In this document: in pieces, positions 1 to 6,985 of the stretch | Numbering within the stretch: position 1 is the first letter of the stretch | Layout: every line of letters starts with the position of its first letter | Origin: Cytophagales bacterium | Lineage (GTDB): Bacteria > Bacteroidota > Bacteroidia > Cytophagales > Cyclobacteriaceae | Assembly: GCA_003504855.1 (NCBI GenBank) | Contig: DNZD01000074.1 | Span: 1-9,205, forward strand | Direction of reading: 5' to 3' | Length of the DNA: 9,205 nt | Position numbers and translations under genes: made by a program | Notes under the pieces: generated by a model | The model's database searches: none | Told to the model about the DNA's origin: nothing | What the model saw: the letters and a program-made list of their open reading frames with translations, nothing else

Positions 1-259
1 TTATCCCGGACCAGGGCACTCCGAAGACAATGTGGTGGGTTATTTTCCTGGCGACCGCGTCTTGTTTGGTGGCTGCCTGATCAAAGCACTGGGTGCATCA
101 AAAGGCAACCTTGAAGATGCTACCGTCAATGCCTGGTCAGGAACAGTGAGTGGCATTAAGAGAAAATACCCCGACATTCAAGTCGTAATACCAGGCCATG
201 GAAACGCAGGAACCACAGCTTTGCTGGATTACACCCGCACGCTGTTTAATGCGAAATAA
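1..259 (+). CDS. bla: Subclass B1 metallo-beta-lactamase, C-terminal part (5' end outside window)
   Basis: This is the C-terminal 85 or so residues of a zinc beta-lactamase, an exported enzyme that hydrolyses the beta-lactam ring using two zinc ions. The first full codon in frame starts at base 2 and the stop is TAA at 257-259. Visible subclass B1 hallmarks are the GPGHS motif at the start of the fragment (zinc-1 His196), FGGCLIK (zinc-2 Cys221 and the substrate-binding Lys224 of B1 numbering), GNLEDA (Asn233 region) and VIPGHG (zinc-2 His263). The Cys ligand together with the GGCxxK pattern separates B1 from B2 and B3 enzymes and from glyoxalase-type hydrolases. The HxHxD motif and signal peptide lie upstream of the window, so intactness cannot be judged. 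It converges on the phosphoesterase gene, with only 19 bases between the two stop codons. No mobile element is visible nearby, so a resident chromosomal gene is more likely than an acquired one. Confidence 0.93.
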   Translation, partial: YPGPGHSEDNVVGYFPGDRVLFGGCLIKALGASKGNLEDATVNAWSGTVSGIKRKYPDIQVVIPGHGNAGTTALLDYTRTLFNAK

Positions 260-283
260 TAGCTATTGATTCGATAGGCTATT
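258..283. terminator. Possible bidirectional terminator between convergent genes
   Basis: An imperfect inverted repeat spans the gap. The left arm AATAGCTAT (258-266) pairs with the right arm ATAGGCTATT (274-283) except for one bulged base, leaving a 7-base loop (TGATTCG). The hairpin overlaps the stop codons of both convergent genes. It is followed by a short T run on the plus strand and by an AT-rich stretch (reading ATTATTT) on the minus strand. The stem is short and AT-rich with a weak U-tract, so it would be a poor intrinsic terminator. Its position is the main reason to list it. Confidence 0.35.
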
Positions 284-1448
284 TCAGCTTCACAAAATAC
301 CCCTCGTCGATTTCTCCATTGTTCACCGTGTAGACCACAACGCCGGAAGGAATCTTAAATGCACCTTCAGCTCCGGGCCCAACCACGGCTGCAGTCTGCT
401 CAAAACGGGTTTGCTGTCCTTCTGTCTCCAGGAAGAACCACTGCCGGGCATGATGGTGGCCAGCCAACGCCAACGGGAATGGATGGGATTGCAGAATGGT
501 AATGATCTCATGGGCATTGCCCACTACGTGGCGAAATTTTAGTTTGCCTTTCTCTTTTTCAAGTGTACGACCCAGGCCGGATTCTGTATATCCCGCCAAA
601 CTGATGCCGCCTGAAAAGAAGGGAACATGCTGAAATGTAACTACGGGCATCTTCGCAGGCTGCGCAGCCAGGTCCTTCTTTAACCATTCACGTTGAACGG
701 AATCGATTCCACCATAGTACCACATGTCGTCGTAGTCCAGTGAATTCAATGCCACCCAATGAATGCCGCCATAGTTAAAGGAATAGTAATCGGGACCAAA
801 GTAGGAGCGGTACATTTTACGCCCATACAACGGATGATCAGGGCTCACCTTCGATAGCTCGCGCTCAATGCCAAAAATTTCATGATTGCCAGGAACGTTC
901 CACACAGTCGGCCCTACCTTGGCCATCTCGTTCTTGTACAACTCATACAAGGAAGTTGCTTCCTTTTCACCCACCCGCAAGGCATCTTTTACCAGATCCC
1001 CGGTGACCAATACAAAATCGGGTCTTACGCTGTCTATCACCGCGTGAAACCTGGTAATTCGATCCAGACTCTTCTCAGAGATATGGGTGTCTGAGGCGTG
1101 AATGAACTTGAACTGGGTAGGTGTGTTCACCTTTACCAACGCAAAATCAACGTGTACGGCACTTAGGCCCAGGTCTACCTTCTGAAAGTATGAGCGCTGT
1201 GCCTTGAAACCATTTGGCTGTGTTATAAAAACATAACCAAACCCCTTCGAGTTGGGCAGGTTATAAAAACCATTGGCATCCGTAATAACCACATTGACCT
1301 GATCGGAGACAGCTACCCCCTTCATTCCGGTTTCGCCCGTATCGCGAATACCATTGCCATTGGCGTCGTTGAATACCATGCCGGAAATGCTGCCTGCCTG
1401 TGCCAGGAGTGACCCTGCACAGAATAGTAGGACGAATAAATGTTTCAT
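279..1448 (-). CDS. Secreted calcineurin-like metallophosphoesterase with N-terminal SdrD-B/MetallophosN-type domain
   Basis: A 389-residue exported phosphoesterase. Residues 1-18 form a Sec signal peptide (basic MKH, hydrophobic core, cleavage near AQA-GS). Residues 20-105 form a beta-sandwich domain of the SdrD B-like/MetallophosN kind, with a calcium-loop-like D28-N30-N32-G33-D36 pattern and a TDxxGxYxLP-like ending. The calcineurin-like domain follows with every metal motif intact: SDTH (D120, H122), GD (D151), GNHE (N188, H189), QH (H274) and GHHH (H331, H333). It should be a di-metal phosphomonoesterase or phosphodiesterase in the periplasm or outside the cell; the substrate cannot be read from sequence. 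It ends soon after the catalytic core, so the extra C-terminal domain (MetallophosC) of many Bacteroidota homologues seems to be missing. Its ATG overlaps the crtYcd stop as ATGA (1445-1448), which implies translational coupling to the carotenoid genes. Why the two are linked is unclear. Confidence 0.9.
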   Translation of the reverse strand: MKHLFVLLFCAGSLLAQAGSISGMVFNDANGNGIRDTGETGMKGVAVSDQVNVVITDANGFYNLPNSKGFGYVFITQPNGFKAQRSYFQKVDLGLSAVHVDFALVKVNTPTQFKFIHASDTHISEKSLDRITRFHAVIDSVRPDFVLVTGDLVKDALRVGEKEATSLYELYKNEMAKVGPTVWNVPGNHEIFGIERELSKVSPDHPLYGRKMYRSYFGPDYYSFNYGGIHWVALNSLDYDDMWYYGGIDSVQREWLKKDLAAQPAKMPVVTFQHVPFFSGGISLAGYTESGLGRTLEKEKGKLKFRHVVGNAHEIITILQSHPFPLALAGHHHARQWFFLETEGQQTRFEQTAAVVGPGAEGAFKIPSGVVVYTVNNGEIDEGYFVKLK

Positions 1449-2140
1449 GATCTGCTGTTACTGCGTTGTTGCAGGAACTCAAAAATACTCACATTCATGA
1501 GAATCAACAGCATGCCGTAAAAGGTGTCTTCTACTGGGATGGTAAGCATGCGCAAACCCAGGTTCTCCGTGTCGTTGTACCAGACAATGGGCTCAGGCAA
1601 GCCTGTACCTGTCAAAATGCCATTGACGATGAAGAATGGAATCAGGATGAAGAGAAAGGTAAAGTAAAAGCGGCTCAGAAAAGCAGTATGCCTGAAGTTA
1701 TACAAGATTATGAGGTAGCTGACTAATCCGATAAACGTTACACTGGTGTACCAATGGTCAATATAGACGCCACCTGTAATGGCTAATGCCAGCACCATCA
1801 GCCCCGAGATAGCGGTGGTCGCTCTGCTGAGCGGCGTTTTCAATAAATAATTGACCGCTTCGTACGTAAAGACACAGGCGTATGGTATACAAACGAAGAA
1901 TAACACTTCCTCGATGGGCAGGTTGCCCAGGCGCAGGCCTGTGAGGTAGCGATCGTTAAAACCCCACACGCCCATGCTGGTAAACCAACTGTCCCAGATG
2001 ATAAACACGACTGCGGGAATAGCAATGGCCGGACCAAGGAATCTCCACTTTTTGGAAAAATCAGCTTTTGGATAAAAGCTGAACATCAATGGAAAAATGA
2101 TGGAAAGGAAATCCAGGGACAGGTAATAATATTTTTCCAC
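1445..2140 (-). CDS. crtYcd: Lycopene cyclase, fused CrtYc-CrtYd type (lycopene cyclase domain protein)
   Basis: A 231-residue integral membrane enzyme that cyclises both ends of lycopene to beta-ionone rings, giving beta-carotene. It is the fused form of the heterodimeric CrtYc/CrtYd cyclases and is unrelated to the FAD-dependent CrtY/CrtL family. Six or seven hydrophobic helices are visible (about 5-20, 36-52, 77-98, 110-126, 131-148, 157-178, 200-222). The two homologous halves each carry the P-x-E-[ED] signature before a helix: PIEE at 75-78 and PVED at 202-205. Each is preceded by a matching ND...LG segment. FIIWD (46-50) and IPYACVF (85-91) are also typical. The start is GTG at 2140, 9 bases after the crtZ stop, and the length fits the family. 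The upstream AAAGATCACC is at best a weak ribosome-binding site. Its stop overlaps the phosphoesterase start. No FAD-binding motif is present. Confidence 0.93.
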   Translation of the reverse strand: MEKYYYLSLDFLSIIFPLMFSFYPKADFSKKWRFLGPAIAIPAVVFIIWDSWFTSMGVWGFNDRYLTGLRLGNLPIEEVLFFVCIPYACVFTYEAVNYLLKTPLSRATTAISGLMVLALAITGGVYIDHWYTSVTFIGLVSYLIILYNFRHTAFLSRFYFTFLFILIPFFIVNGILTGTGLPEPIVWYNDTENLGLRMLTIPVEDTFYGMLLILMNVSIFEFLQQRSNSRS

Positions 2141-2149
2141 CGGTGATCT

Positions 2150-2644
2150 TTATTGGGTCTCCTGCCGGTCTTTTTTGAATGAGAAACTCCGGGGCTCATA
2201 TTTCTTGGGGGCAATCAAAAACCCAAAGGCCTCGCAATCTTCTTTGGTGTGTTTGCTGTGATGTACGTAATGAGCGTGAATCATGCGCTGCAGGTAGCGG
2301 CTTCGTTTTTCCGGACGCCACTTGAGGCGCTGATGAACGATAATATCATGAAAGGCTATATAGAATATTCCATAGCAGAGTATCCCAAGGCCAACTGATA
2401 GTCCATACGGATTGTAATTGACCTGACTGAAATAGTAGAATAGAGCGATGGAAGGAATACTGAAGACCACGGCAAACCAGTCGTTTCGCTCCAGCGCATG
2501 ATCGTGTACCGTGTGGTGCGATTTATGCCACACCCAAAGAAAACCATGCATGATGTATTTGTGCGTGAACCAGGCTACAAATTCCCAGAAGAGGAATGTG
2601 CCGATGGTGATGAGGGAACAAATGATAATAACCGATGCGCTCAT
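2150..2644 (-). CDS. crtZ: Beta-carotene 3-hydroxylase CrtZ (fatty acid hydroxylase superfamily)
   Basis: A 164-residue membrane-bound non-haem di-iron hydroxylase that converts beta-carotene through cryptoxanthin to zeaxanthin. The full histidine set for two irons is visible: H28-x4-H33, H40-x2-H43-H44, H99-x4-H104 and H125-x2-H128-H129. The two pairs sit on either side of a central hydrophobic stretch (about 56-98), and a first helix spans about 4-26. Surrounding residues are typical of CrtZ: YIMHG, WVWHKSHH, FHDIIVHQR, HAHYVHHSKH and the tail motif EAFGFLIAPKKY. It acts directly after the lycopene cyclase encoded next to it. Its ATG (2642-2644) overlaps the TGA of the SRPBCC gene as ATGA, so the two should be translationally coupled. 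Length is normal and no residue appears to be missing. Confidence 0.94.
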   Translation of the reverse strand: MSASVIIICSLITIGTFLFWEFVAWFTHKYIMHGFLWVWHKSHHTVHDHALERNDWFAVVFSIPSIALFYYFSQVNYNPYGLSVGLGILCYGIFYIAFHDIIVHQRLKWRPEKRSRYLQRMIHAHYVHHSKHTKEDCEAFGFLIAPKKYEPRSFSFKKDRQETQ

Positions 2645-3108
2645 GATTTGGGTGCGAAGTACTTTTCAAGTACAGTATAACGATGATCAAAAATACGGTT
2701 TACAGCCCGGCCTACAAAAATCCAGTGCGCCAGGCGACCCAGGAGACCCAGCGGTATGGCATAGTCCACTTCGTCGGTCATCTCGATGCCGCCGGCAACG
2801 GATTTGAAATGGTGCTTGTGGTGCCATAAGGCATATGGACCAAAACGCTGTTCGTCGGCAAAGTATTGGGGTTCCTGCACATGCGTGATTTCTGTGACCC
2901 ACCGCACCCTGATTCCGGGCATAACGGTCACTTTGTAGCTGATCACCTGTCCGGCGTACATTCGGTCACCACCTGACATGGTCAGAATTTGAAAGTTCAT
3001 CTCGCTGGGCGTAATCTTGGCGAGGTTCCTCGGTGACGAAAAGAAGTCCCACGCTGTCTCGATGGGGATAGGGAGAAACTGCTTCCTGACAAGCCTGTAA
3101 ATCTTCAT
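2641..3108 (-). CDS. SRPBCC (START/Bet v1-like) family protein, first gene of the carotenoid operon
   Basis: A 155-residue soluble protein of the SRPBCC helix-grip fold, a fold that encloses a hydrophobic cavity for lipids, polyketides or isoprenoids. Recognisable features are an N-terminal strand with a P-I-P-I-E-x-A-W start (13-20), a NLAKITP segment (28-34), a W-V-T-E-I strand (70-74), the GPYALWHHKHHF block (90-101), an acidic D-E-V-x-Y strand (112-116) and a long C-terminal helix (about 120-150) ending in FDHRYTVLEKYF. No signal peptide or membrane helix is present. Members are often automatically labelled 'cell division inhibitor' or 'cyclase/dehydrase'; the sequence gives no support for either activity. 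From memory, such proteins recur next to crtZ in Bacteroidota carotenoid clusters. The position at the head of the operon, coupled by ATGA to crtZ, suggests a carotenoid- or membrane-lipid-related role, but that is inference. The ATG at 3108 is preceded by no clear ribosome-binding site. Confidence 0.85.
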   Translation of the reverse strand: MKIYRLVRKQFLPIPIETAWDFFSSPRNLAKITPSEMNFQILTMSGGDRMYAGQVISYKVTVMPGIRVRWVTEITHVQEPQYFADEQRFGPYALWHHKHHFKSVAGGIEMTDEVDYAIPLGLLGRLAHWIFVGRAVNRIFDHRYTVLEKYFAPKS

Positions 3109-3220
3109 ACCTGACTAACAGCCAAAAAGCCTGAAAGTTTAACCTAACCGCACCAAGTCTGGTGGCGACCGCGATTAAGGTACTGATTTCAAAAATTCAA
3201 CAAATTCACCAACTTTAGAG
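3109..3220. promoter_or_regulatory. Divergent intergenic region between the carotenoid and PSCyt/DUF1501 operons
   Basis: These 112 bases separate two divergent operons and must hold the promoters of both, unless each is driven from within a neighbour. I could not find a convincing Bacteroidota promoter (TTG, about 19 bases, TAnnTTTG) on either strand. The nearest minus-strand match is TAAACTTTC just upstream of the SRPBCC start, preceded by TTGG at a spacing that is too short. The right third is AT-rich and contains a near-perfect 9-base tandem repeat. No MerR-type operator palindrome is obvious. No gene fits in this space. Confidence 0.4.
3195..3212. repeat. Short tandem repeat ATTCAACAA / ATTCACCAA
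   Basis: Two adjacent 9-base units, 3195-3203 and 3204-3212, differ at a single position and end 8 bases before the GTG start of the PSCyt1 lipoprotein gene. They could be a direct-repeat binding site or part of the 5' leader; equally, this may be chance in an AT-rich leader. Confidence 0.3.
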
Positions 3221-5527
3221 GTGCCCGTACTACGTTTTTCACCTCTGCTTGCACTGTTGCTGCTCCTTCAAGGCGCCTGTAGCCGGCCAACCTCAACGGC
3301 CCAATTACCCGATTCTGTTGACTATAACCTGCACATCAGACCGCTGTTGTCGGACCGCTGTTTCAAATGTCATGGCCCCGATGCCAACAAGCGCCAGGCA
3401 AACCTCCGGCTGGATACACGCGAAGGGGCCCTTGCTGCCCTGAAAGATGATCCGGACGGGCATGCCCTGGTTCCGGGAAAGGCTGAACAATCCGAAATAT
3501 TCAAAAGGATTTCCTCGTCGGATACCTCCTATATAATGCCGCCGCCGTCATCAAATCTGGTGCTTTCGTCAGAAGAGATCGACCTGATCAGGAAGTGGAT
3601 TAGCCAGGGAGGAGAATACAAACCACACTGGGCTTTTATTCCGCCCAAAGCCATGGACCCACCTTCGGTGGACAATGCCGGATGGCTCCATAATGAAATC
3701 GACCGCTTTGTGCTGAATGAAATGCAGGCACACGGACTGGAGCCGAACCCGGAGGCGGACCCGGCACGCCTGCTCAAACGCGTTTGTCTGGACCTCACCG
3801 GATTGCCACCGTCTATTGAATTGCAAAACCGATTTCTCGATGATCCTTCTTCGGCTAATTATGAACGCATTGTCGATGAACTCCTGGCCACGCCCCAATA
3901 CGGTGAAAAGATGGCGGTCTATTGGATGGATGTTGCACGGTACGCCGACTCTCATGGCTATCAGGATGATGGCCTGCGCACCATGTGGCCGTGGCGTGAC
4001 TGGGTGATTCATGCGTTCAATAAGAATTACCCATATGATCAATTTGTCACCTGGCAGCTCGCTGGTGATTTGTTGCCTCAGGCCACCAAAGAACAAATTC
4101 TCGCTACCGGCTTTAATCGCAACCACAAGATTACGCAGGAAGGCGGCGTGATTCAGGAAGAGTACCGGGTCGAGTATGTCACCGACCGCACCAACACATT
4201 TGGTAAAGCCTTTCTCGCACTCACATTTGAATGTGCCCATTGTCATGATCACAAGTATGATCCGATATCCCAAAAGCAATACTATGGCACATTTGCATTC
4301 TTCAACCAGGTGCCGGAGAAAGGCCTTGTTGGGGATATTCAATTGGCATCACTCGCAGATCCGCCAAAGATCAAGTTCACCACCCGCGAGATTCAGGACA
4401 TTTATTCGTTCATCAACAAGCGCGATACCACAGCGGTAGAGGTGATGGTAATGAAAGACTCATCGCACATCCGGCCAACTTACATCCTCAAGCGCGGGGT
4501 TTATGACGCCCATGGCGACGAGGTGTCATTTGATTTGCCGGAAGCCATACTTACATTCGACGCTGCCCGGTATGGCAATAATCGCCTGGGCCTGGCCCGT
4601 TGGTTGTTTGATGATGCAAACCCATTGACAGCACGCGTGTTTGTCAACCGGATGTGGCAGGAAGTATTTGGCAGGGGATTGGTAAAAACGGCAGGTGATT
4701 TTGGTATGCAAGGTGATATTCCAAGCCACCCCGCATTATTGGATTGGTTGGCCGTTGATTTCAAAACACATGGCTGGAATATCAAACGGTTGATGCGCCA
4801 GCTGGTAGTATCTGCCACTTACCGTCAGTCTGCACAGATCACCAAAGAGAAACTTGCGATCGATCCGGAGAATATCTGGTTGTCGCGGGCACCGCGCCTC
4901 CGGCTCTCCGCCGAAGGTGTACGCGACCTGGCTTTGTCGAGCAGTGACCTGCTGAACAAGGAAATCGGTGGACCCAGCGTTAAAGGTTATCAACCTGCCG
5001 GACTATGGGAATCGTCCACATCAGGACGCGGCGTACTTGCACATTATATTCAGGATCATGGGGAAAAGCTGTACCGACGCGGACTCTATAACTTTATCAA
5101 GCGAACGGTGCCACCTCCGGGCATGCTCGTCTTTGACGCCAGCAACCGCGATCAGTGTGAAGTGCGGCGTTTGCGGACAAATACGCCCCTACAGTCGCTG
5201 TTGGTCATGAATGATCCTGCTATCCTTGAGGCGTCCCGGGTCTATGCTGAACGGCTATCGCGACGCCCGCTGACCGACAAAGAAAGAATCGAGATTGCAT
5301 TCCGGGGTATCCTTTGCCGTAAACCGGAGTCAGATGAGTTGAGCCAGATGATGGATTACTTTCAGTCGGAGAAGCTAAAGTTCACCGCAGCGCCAAGTTT
5401 GGCCGAAGCGCGGCTAAAGGTTGGAGAGTATCCGCGCAGTGAAGGATTGGATGCAGCGGCAACGGCGGCTTTGATGCAGGTGATTCACACCTTGTATAAT
5501 CTCGAAGAGACGATAACGAAGACCTGA
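3221..5527 (+). CDS. PSCyt1-DUF1549-DUF1553 di-haem c-type lipoprotein (planctomycete-type cytochrome)
   Basis: A 768-residue exported protein of unknown biochemical role. Residues 1-20 form a lipoprotein-like signal peptide (poly-Leu core, then QGAC with Cys20 as lipidation site; Gln at -3 is not ideal). PSCyt1 (about 34-140) has the first haem c site C47-FK-C50-H51 and a likely Met axial ligand in the IMPP motif (M106). DUF1549/PSCyt2 (about 155-365) has DLTGLPP, the ARYADSHGYQDD block and a second CXXCH at C338-AH-C341-H342 followed by DHKYDP. DUF1553/PSD1 (about 450-720) has NPLTARVFVNRMWQ, GDFGMQG, HPALLDWLA and ATYRQSA. At 768 residues it is the compact form: the laminin-G-like insert that many homologues of about 1,000 residues carry between DUF1549 and DUF1553 is absent. 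GTG at 3221 is the first start after an in-frame stop at 3176 and the only one that keeps the signal peptide. The DUF1501 gene follows after 1 base. Confidence 0.93.
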   Translation: MPVLRFSPLLALLLLLQGACSRPTSTAQLPDSVDYNLHIRPLLSDRCFKCHGPDANKRQANLRLDTREGALAALKDDPDGHALVPGKAEQSEIFKRISSSDTSYIMPPPSSNLVLSSEEIDLIRKWISQGGEYKPHWAFIPPKAMDPPSVDNAGWLHNEIDRFVLNEMQAHGLEPNPEADPARLLKRVCLDLTGLPPSIELQNRFLDDPSSANYERIVDELLATPQYGEKMAVYWMDVARYADSHGYQDDGLRTMWPWRDWVIHAFNKNYPYDQFVTWQLAGDLLPQATKEQILATGFNRNHKITQEGGVIQEEYRVEYVTDRTNTFGKAFLALTFECAHCHDHKYDPISQKQYYGTFAFFNQVPEKGLVGDIQLASLADPPKIKFTTREIQDIYSFINKRDTTAVEVMVMKDSSHIRPTYILKRGVYDAHGDEVSFDLPEAILTFDAARYGNNRLGLARWLFDDANPLTARVFVNRMWQEVFGRGLVKTAGDFGMQGDIPSHPALLDWLAVDFKTHGWNIKRLMRQLVVSATYRQSAQITKEKLAIDPENIWLSRAPRLRLSAEGVRDLALSSSDLLNKEIGGPSVKGYQPAGLWESSTSGRGVLAHYIQDHGEKLYRRGLYNFIKRTVPPPGMLVFDASNRDQCEVRRLRTNTPLQSLLVMNDPAILEASRVYAERLSRRPLTDKERIEIAFRGILCRKPESDELSQMMDYFQSEKLKFTAAPSLAEARLKVGEYPRSEGLDAAATAALMQVIHTLYNLEETITKT

Positions 5528-5528
5528 T

Positions 5529-6983
5529 ATGAGTAAGGAATTCATTGATCATCGGTTTCACATTACCCGCAAACATTTCCTGGGAAAGTTGGGATTGGGT
5601 TTGGGGTCGGTGGCCCTGGGCTCCTTGTTAATCCCGAGACTTTTTGATGGTGAGGAGGCAGGTCAGGAGTCTGGATTTGTTCCGCTTCCACATTTTGCAC
5701 CCAAGGCCAAACGCGTTATCTATTTATTTCAGAATGGAGCTCCATCGCAGTTGGAGAGCTTTGACTACAAACCCATGCTCAATAAGATGCGCGGCGAGGA
5801 GTTGCCGGCATCGATTCGCATGGGCCAACGACTTACCGGTATGACGTCCGGACAGAAGAAGTTTCCATTAATAGGCTCTCATTTTCAATTTGCCCAGCAC
5901 GGCCAATCCGGTGCATGGGTGAGTGAATTGTTTCCGCACATCGCAGGTTTGGTGGACGATATGTGTATTGTAAAGTCCATGCATACTGAAGCCATCAATC
6001 ACGATCCGGCATTGACCTTTATGCAGACTGGTGCACAGCAAGGCAACCGACCCAGCATGGGGGCGTGGCTGAGTTATGGACTCGGGAGTGAGAACAAAAA
6101 CCTGCCTGCGTTTTGTGTGCTGCTGTCGCGCGGTCGTGGCAATGGACAAGGAGTTTATTCCAAGTTGTGGACCAATGGCTTCCTGGACAGCGTACACCAG
6201 GGAGTTCAGTTCAGCAGCAGTGAAGAGCGCGTATTGTATCTGAAAGATCCGTCGGGCCGCGACCGGCAAGAGACACGTACCATGCTCGATCAGCTTGCCA
6301 GGCTCAATGATAAATCGTATGAAGAGTTTGGAGATCCAGAAATACAAACCCGGATACAGCAATATGAGATGGCGTATCGCATGCAGACTGCTGTACCTGA
6401 ACTCACTGACCTCACGAAAGAACCCGACACCACTGTGAAAATGTATGGCGCCGATTGCCTGGTGCCTGGAACATACGCTGCCAATTGCCTGCTGGCCCGA
6501 AAGTTGTCAGAATCTGGAGTCAGGTTTGTGCAATTGTATCATCAGGGCTGGGACCAACATGGAAACCTGGTAGGAGAGATGCCGTTGCAGGCCCAGGATG
6601 TAGACCGCCCAACGGCAGCTCTCATCCGAGACTTGAAGCAACGGGGATTATTGGATGAAACATTGGTGATCTGGGGAGGTGAATTTGGTCGTACCAATTA
6701 TTGCCAGGGCGACTTGTCCACCGCTAACTATGGACGCGATCATCATCCGCGGTGCTTCACCATCTGGATGGCTGGAGGAGGTGTTAAGCCAGGTACGGTC
6801 TATGGAGAATCAGACGAGTTTGGATATAATATTGTCCGCGACCCGGTTCACGTCAATGACTTTCATGCCACCGCATTGCACCTGTTGGGCCTCAACCATG
6901 AGCAACTGAATTTTAAGCACCTCGGCCGGCGCTATCGCCTGACCGACGTCGCTGGCAAAGTAATTCCCGGACTTATCGCCTGA
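5529..6983 (+). CDS. DUF1501 domain protein (alkaline phosphatase/sulfatase superfamily-like), exported
   Basis: A 484-residue protein of the DUF1501 family, which is related in fold to alkaline phosphatases and sulfatases but has no established reaction. The N-terminus (about 13-35) resembles a Tat signal: T-R14-K15-H-F-L-G-K, then a Gly/Leu-rich core. The twin arginine is replaced by Arg-Lys. Family blocks appear in the usual order: YLFQNGAPSQLESFDYKP (65-82), HTEAINHDPA (152-161), RPSMGAWLSYGLG (174-186), GWDQHGN (340-346), WGGEFGRT (382-389), GRDHHPRCF (402-410) and GGGVKPGTVYGESDEFG (416-432). The D, H and E residues in these blocks are the likely metal-site residues. Length is normal and no frameshift is seen. 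It lies between the two haem protein genes, with gaps of 1 and 2 bases, so the three are almost certainly co-transcribed and probably act together in the periplasm. DUF1501 and DUF1549/DUF1553 genes are regular partners in Planctomycetes. Confidence 0.93.
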   Translation: MSKEFIDHRFHITRKHFLGKLGLGLGSVALGSLLIPRLFDGEEAGQESGFVPLPHFAPKAKRVIYLFQNGAPSQLESFDYKPMLNKMRGEELPASIRMGQRLTGMTSGQKKFPLIGSHFQFAQHGQSGAWVSELFPHIAGLVDDMCIVKSMHTEAINHDPALTFMQTGAQQGNRPSMGAWLSYGLGSENKNLPAFCVLLSRGRGNGQGVYSKLWTNGFLDSVHQGVQFSSSEERVLYLKDPSGRDRQETRTMLDQLARLNDKSYEEFGDPEIQTRIQQYEMAYRMQTAVPELTDLTKEPDTTVKMYGADCLVPGTYAANCLLARKLSESGVRFVQLYHQGWDQHGNLVGEMPLQAQDVDRPTAALIRDLKQRGLLDETLVIWGGEFGRTNYCQGDLSTANYGRDHHPRCFTIWMAGGGVKPGTVYGESDEFGYNIVRDPVHVNDFHATALHLLGLNHEQLNFKHLGRRYRLTDVAGKVIPGLIA

Positions 6984-6985
6984 TT

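Noticed and set aside
1466..1726. An 86-codon plus-strand open frame opposite the lycopene cyclase gene
   Set aside because: The minus-strand frame encodes the conserved second half of CrtYcd. The plus-strand product is low-information and charged, with no family resemblance.
3569..4342. A 257-codon open frame on the minus strand inside the DUF1549 gene
   Set aside because: It lies antisense to a strongly conserved PSCyt1-DUF1549 sequence, its translation shows no recognisable domain, and codon structure on the plus strand explains it as a shadow frame.
5868..6362. A 164-codon minus-strand open frame inside the DUF1501 gene
   Set aside because: It is antisense to conserved DUF1501 blocks, and its translation resembles no known family.
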